From Pseudomonadota bacterium (GTDB lineage: Bacteria > Pseudomonadota > Alphaproteobacteria > Acetobacterales > Acetobacteraceae): a DNA stretch of 6,364 nucleotides. A model generated the notes under the pieces. The model was not told the DNA's origin, did not search any database, and saw nothing but the letters and a program-made list of their open reading frames with translations. A program made the translations under genes and the position numbers. The DNA lies in contig JAKAZX010000242.1 in the NCBI GenBank assembly GCA_021826485.1, positions 1 to 6,364 on the forward strand, read 5' to 3'. Shown one piece after another: positions 5,944-6,364 of the stretch; the first letter of the stretch is position 1, and each line of letters begins with the position of its first letter.

Positions 5944-6364
5944 TCAGCGGATCGCCGTCCACTCGCCATGCGCCACCTCGACCAGCACGGCGGCGCGCGC
6001 ATCCTGGCCGTTGTGGTTGGTCGCGCTCATGTCATAGACGGCGGAGACGCCGACCAGATCGTGCGTAGCTTCCAGCGCGTCGCGCAGCGCGGCGCGGAAG
6101 GCGTCGGTGCCGGGCTGCGCCTTCTGCAACGCCGCCGGGATCGCGTGCGACAGCAGCAGCATCGCGTCGTAGCTGTAGCCGGCGAACGGGTTGACGCTGG
6201 CCGGTCCGAACTTCTTGGTGTACGCGTCCATGAAGCTGGTGGCCACCGCCTTGATCGGGTTGTCGGCCGGCAACTGGTCGAACACCGCGACCGGGCTGGT
6301 ATCGGCGATCACGCCATCGACCGGCGCGCCGCCGACGCGGATGAACGCCGGCGAGACGATGCCG
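5944..6364 (-). CDS. Periplasmic solute-binding protein of a Liv/HAAT importer, C-terminal 139 aa only
   Basis: Captures the solute in the periplasm and delivers it to LivH/LivM. The frame is open to the right edge, so the N-terminus with its signal peptide is outside the window (full length in this family is about 370-410 aa). Visible pieces fit the Peripla_BP_6 type: SPAFIRVGGAPVDGVI near the edge, DQLPADNPIKAVATSFMDAY, FGPASVNPFAGYSYDAMLLL, and the terminal block VYDMSATNHNGQDARAAVLV with a short WTAIR tail. It is normally co-transcribed with the permease genes; here it is separated from livH by the toxin-antitoxin pair and followed at once by a strong hairpin. The visible part does not reveal whether the ligand is an amino acid, an aromatic acid or another carboxylate. 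In this family the ligand contacts lie mostly in the missing N-terminal half. Confidence 0.9.
   Translation of the reverse strand, partial: GIVSPAFIRVGGAPVDGVIADTSPVAVFDQLPADNPIKAVATSFMDAYTKKFGPASVNPFAGYSYDAMLLLSHAIPAALQKAQPGTDAFRAALRDALEATHDLVGVSAVYDMSATNHNGQDARAAVLVEVAHGEWTAIR

Noticed and set aside
1..6364. CRISPR array, tRNA/rRNA, transposase or insertion-sequence ends
   Set aside because: No regularly spaced repeats, tRNA-like cloverleaf, transposase motif or convincing terminal repeats with target duplications around the toxin-antitoxin pair were seen by eye.

Overview
The window is GC-rich, and nearly every gene reads leftward on the minus strand. It looks like part of one catabolic or uptake operon from an alphaproteobacterium. 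Protein style and base composition fit an Acetobacteraceae or Rhodospirillales relative, but this is an impression from sequence, not a database result. In transcription order (right to left) it holds: the C-terminal part of a periplasmic solute-binding protein that runs off the right edge; a compact toxin-antitoxin pair; a LivH-type permease; a LivM-LivG fusion (permease plus ATPase); a LivF-type ATPase; an AMP-forming acyl-CoA synthetase; and the probable first codons of another gene at the left edge.

Transport block (84-5039): livH, livM-livG, livF and the ligase gene are joined by three successive 4-base ATGA stop/start overlaps, so they are very probably one translationally coupled unit. 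With the binding protein upstream this is a complete high-affinity importer of the HAAT/Liv family (binding protein, two permease domains, two ATPase domains). A CoA ligase coupled to the last transporter gene suggests that the imported solute is a carboxylic acid (aromatic, aliphatic or similar) thioesterified on entry, rather than leucine, isoleucine or valine. That is inference. The known parallels are Liv-type transporters encoded beside aromatic-acid CoA ligases in Rhodopseudomonas.

Interrupting block (about 5190-5943): between the binding-protein gene and livH sits a RelE/HigB-type toxin gene followed by an overlapping HTH antitoxin gene. Its GC content is lower than that of its surroundings (hand counts: about 63-68% in two 60-base lines of the toxin gene, 52% in its promoter line, 78% in one livH line). 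Its 5' end is very compact. A perfect 10-bp hairpin follows the binding-protein stop, then comes a possible -35 box, then a 21-bp near-perfect inverted repeat that contains the -10 and abuts the toxin ATG. This is the most distinctive part of the window: a self-regulated toxin-antitoxin cassette lodged inside an ABC-transporter operon in the same orientation, with its operator exactly where it could set expression of the downstream permease genes.

The remaining non-coding stretches are short (27-83 at the left, 5040-5190 before livH, 5885-5943 before the toxin). No RNA gene, CRISPR array, insertion sequence or transposase was seen. The individual families are all known; the possibly new aspect is the arrangement.
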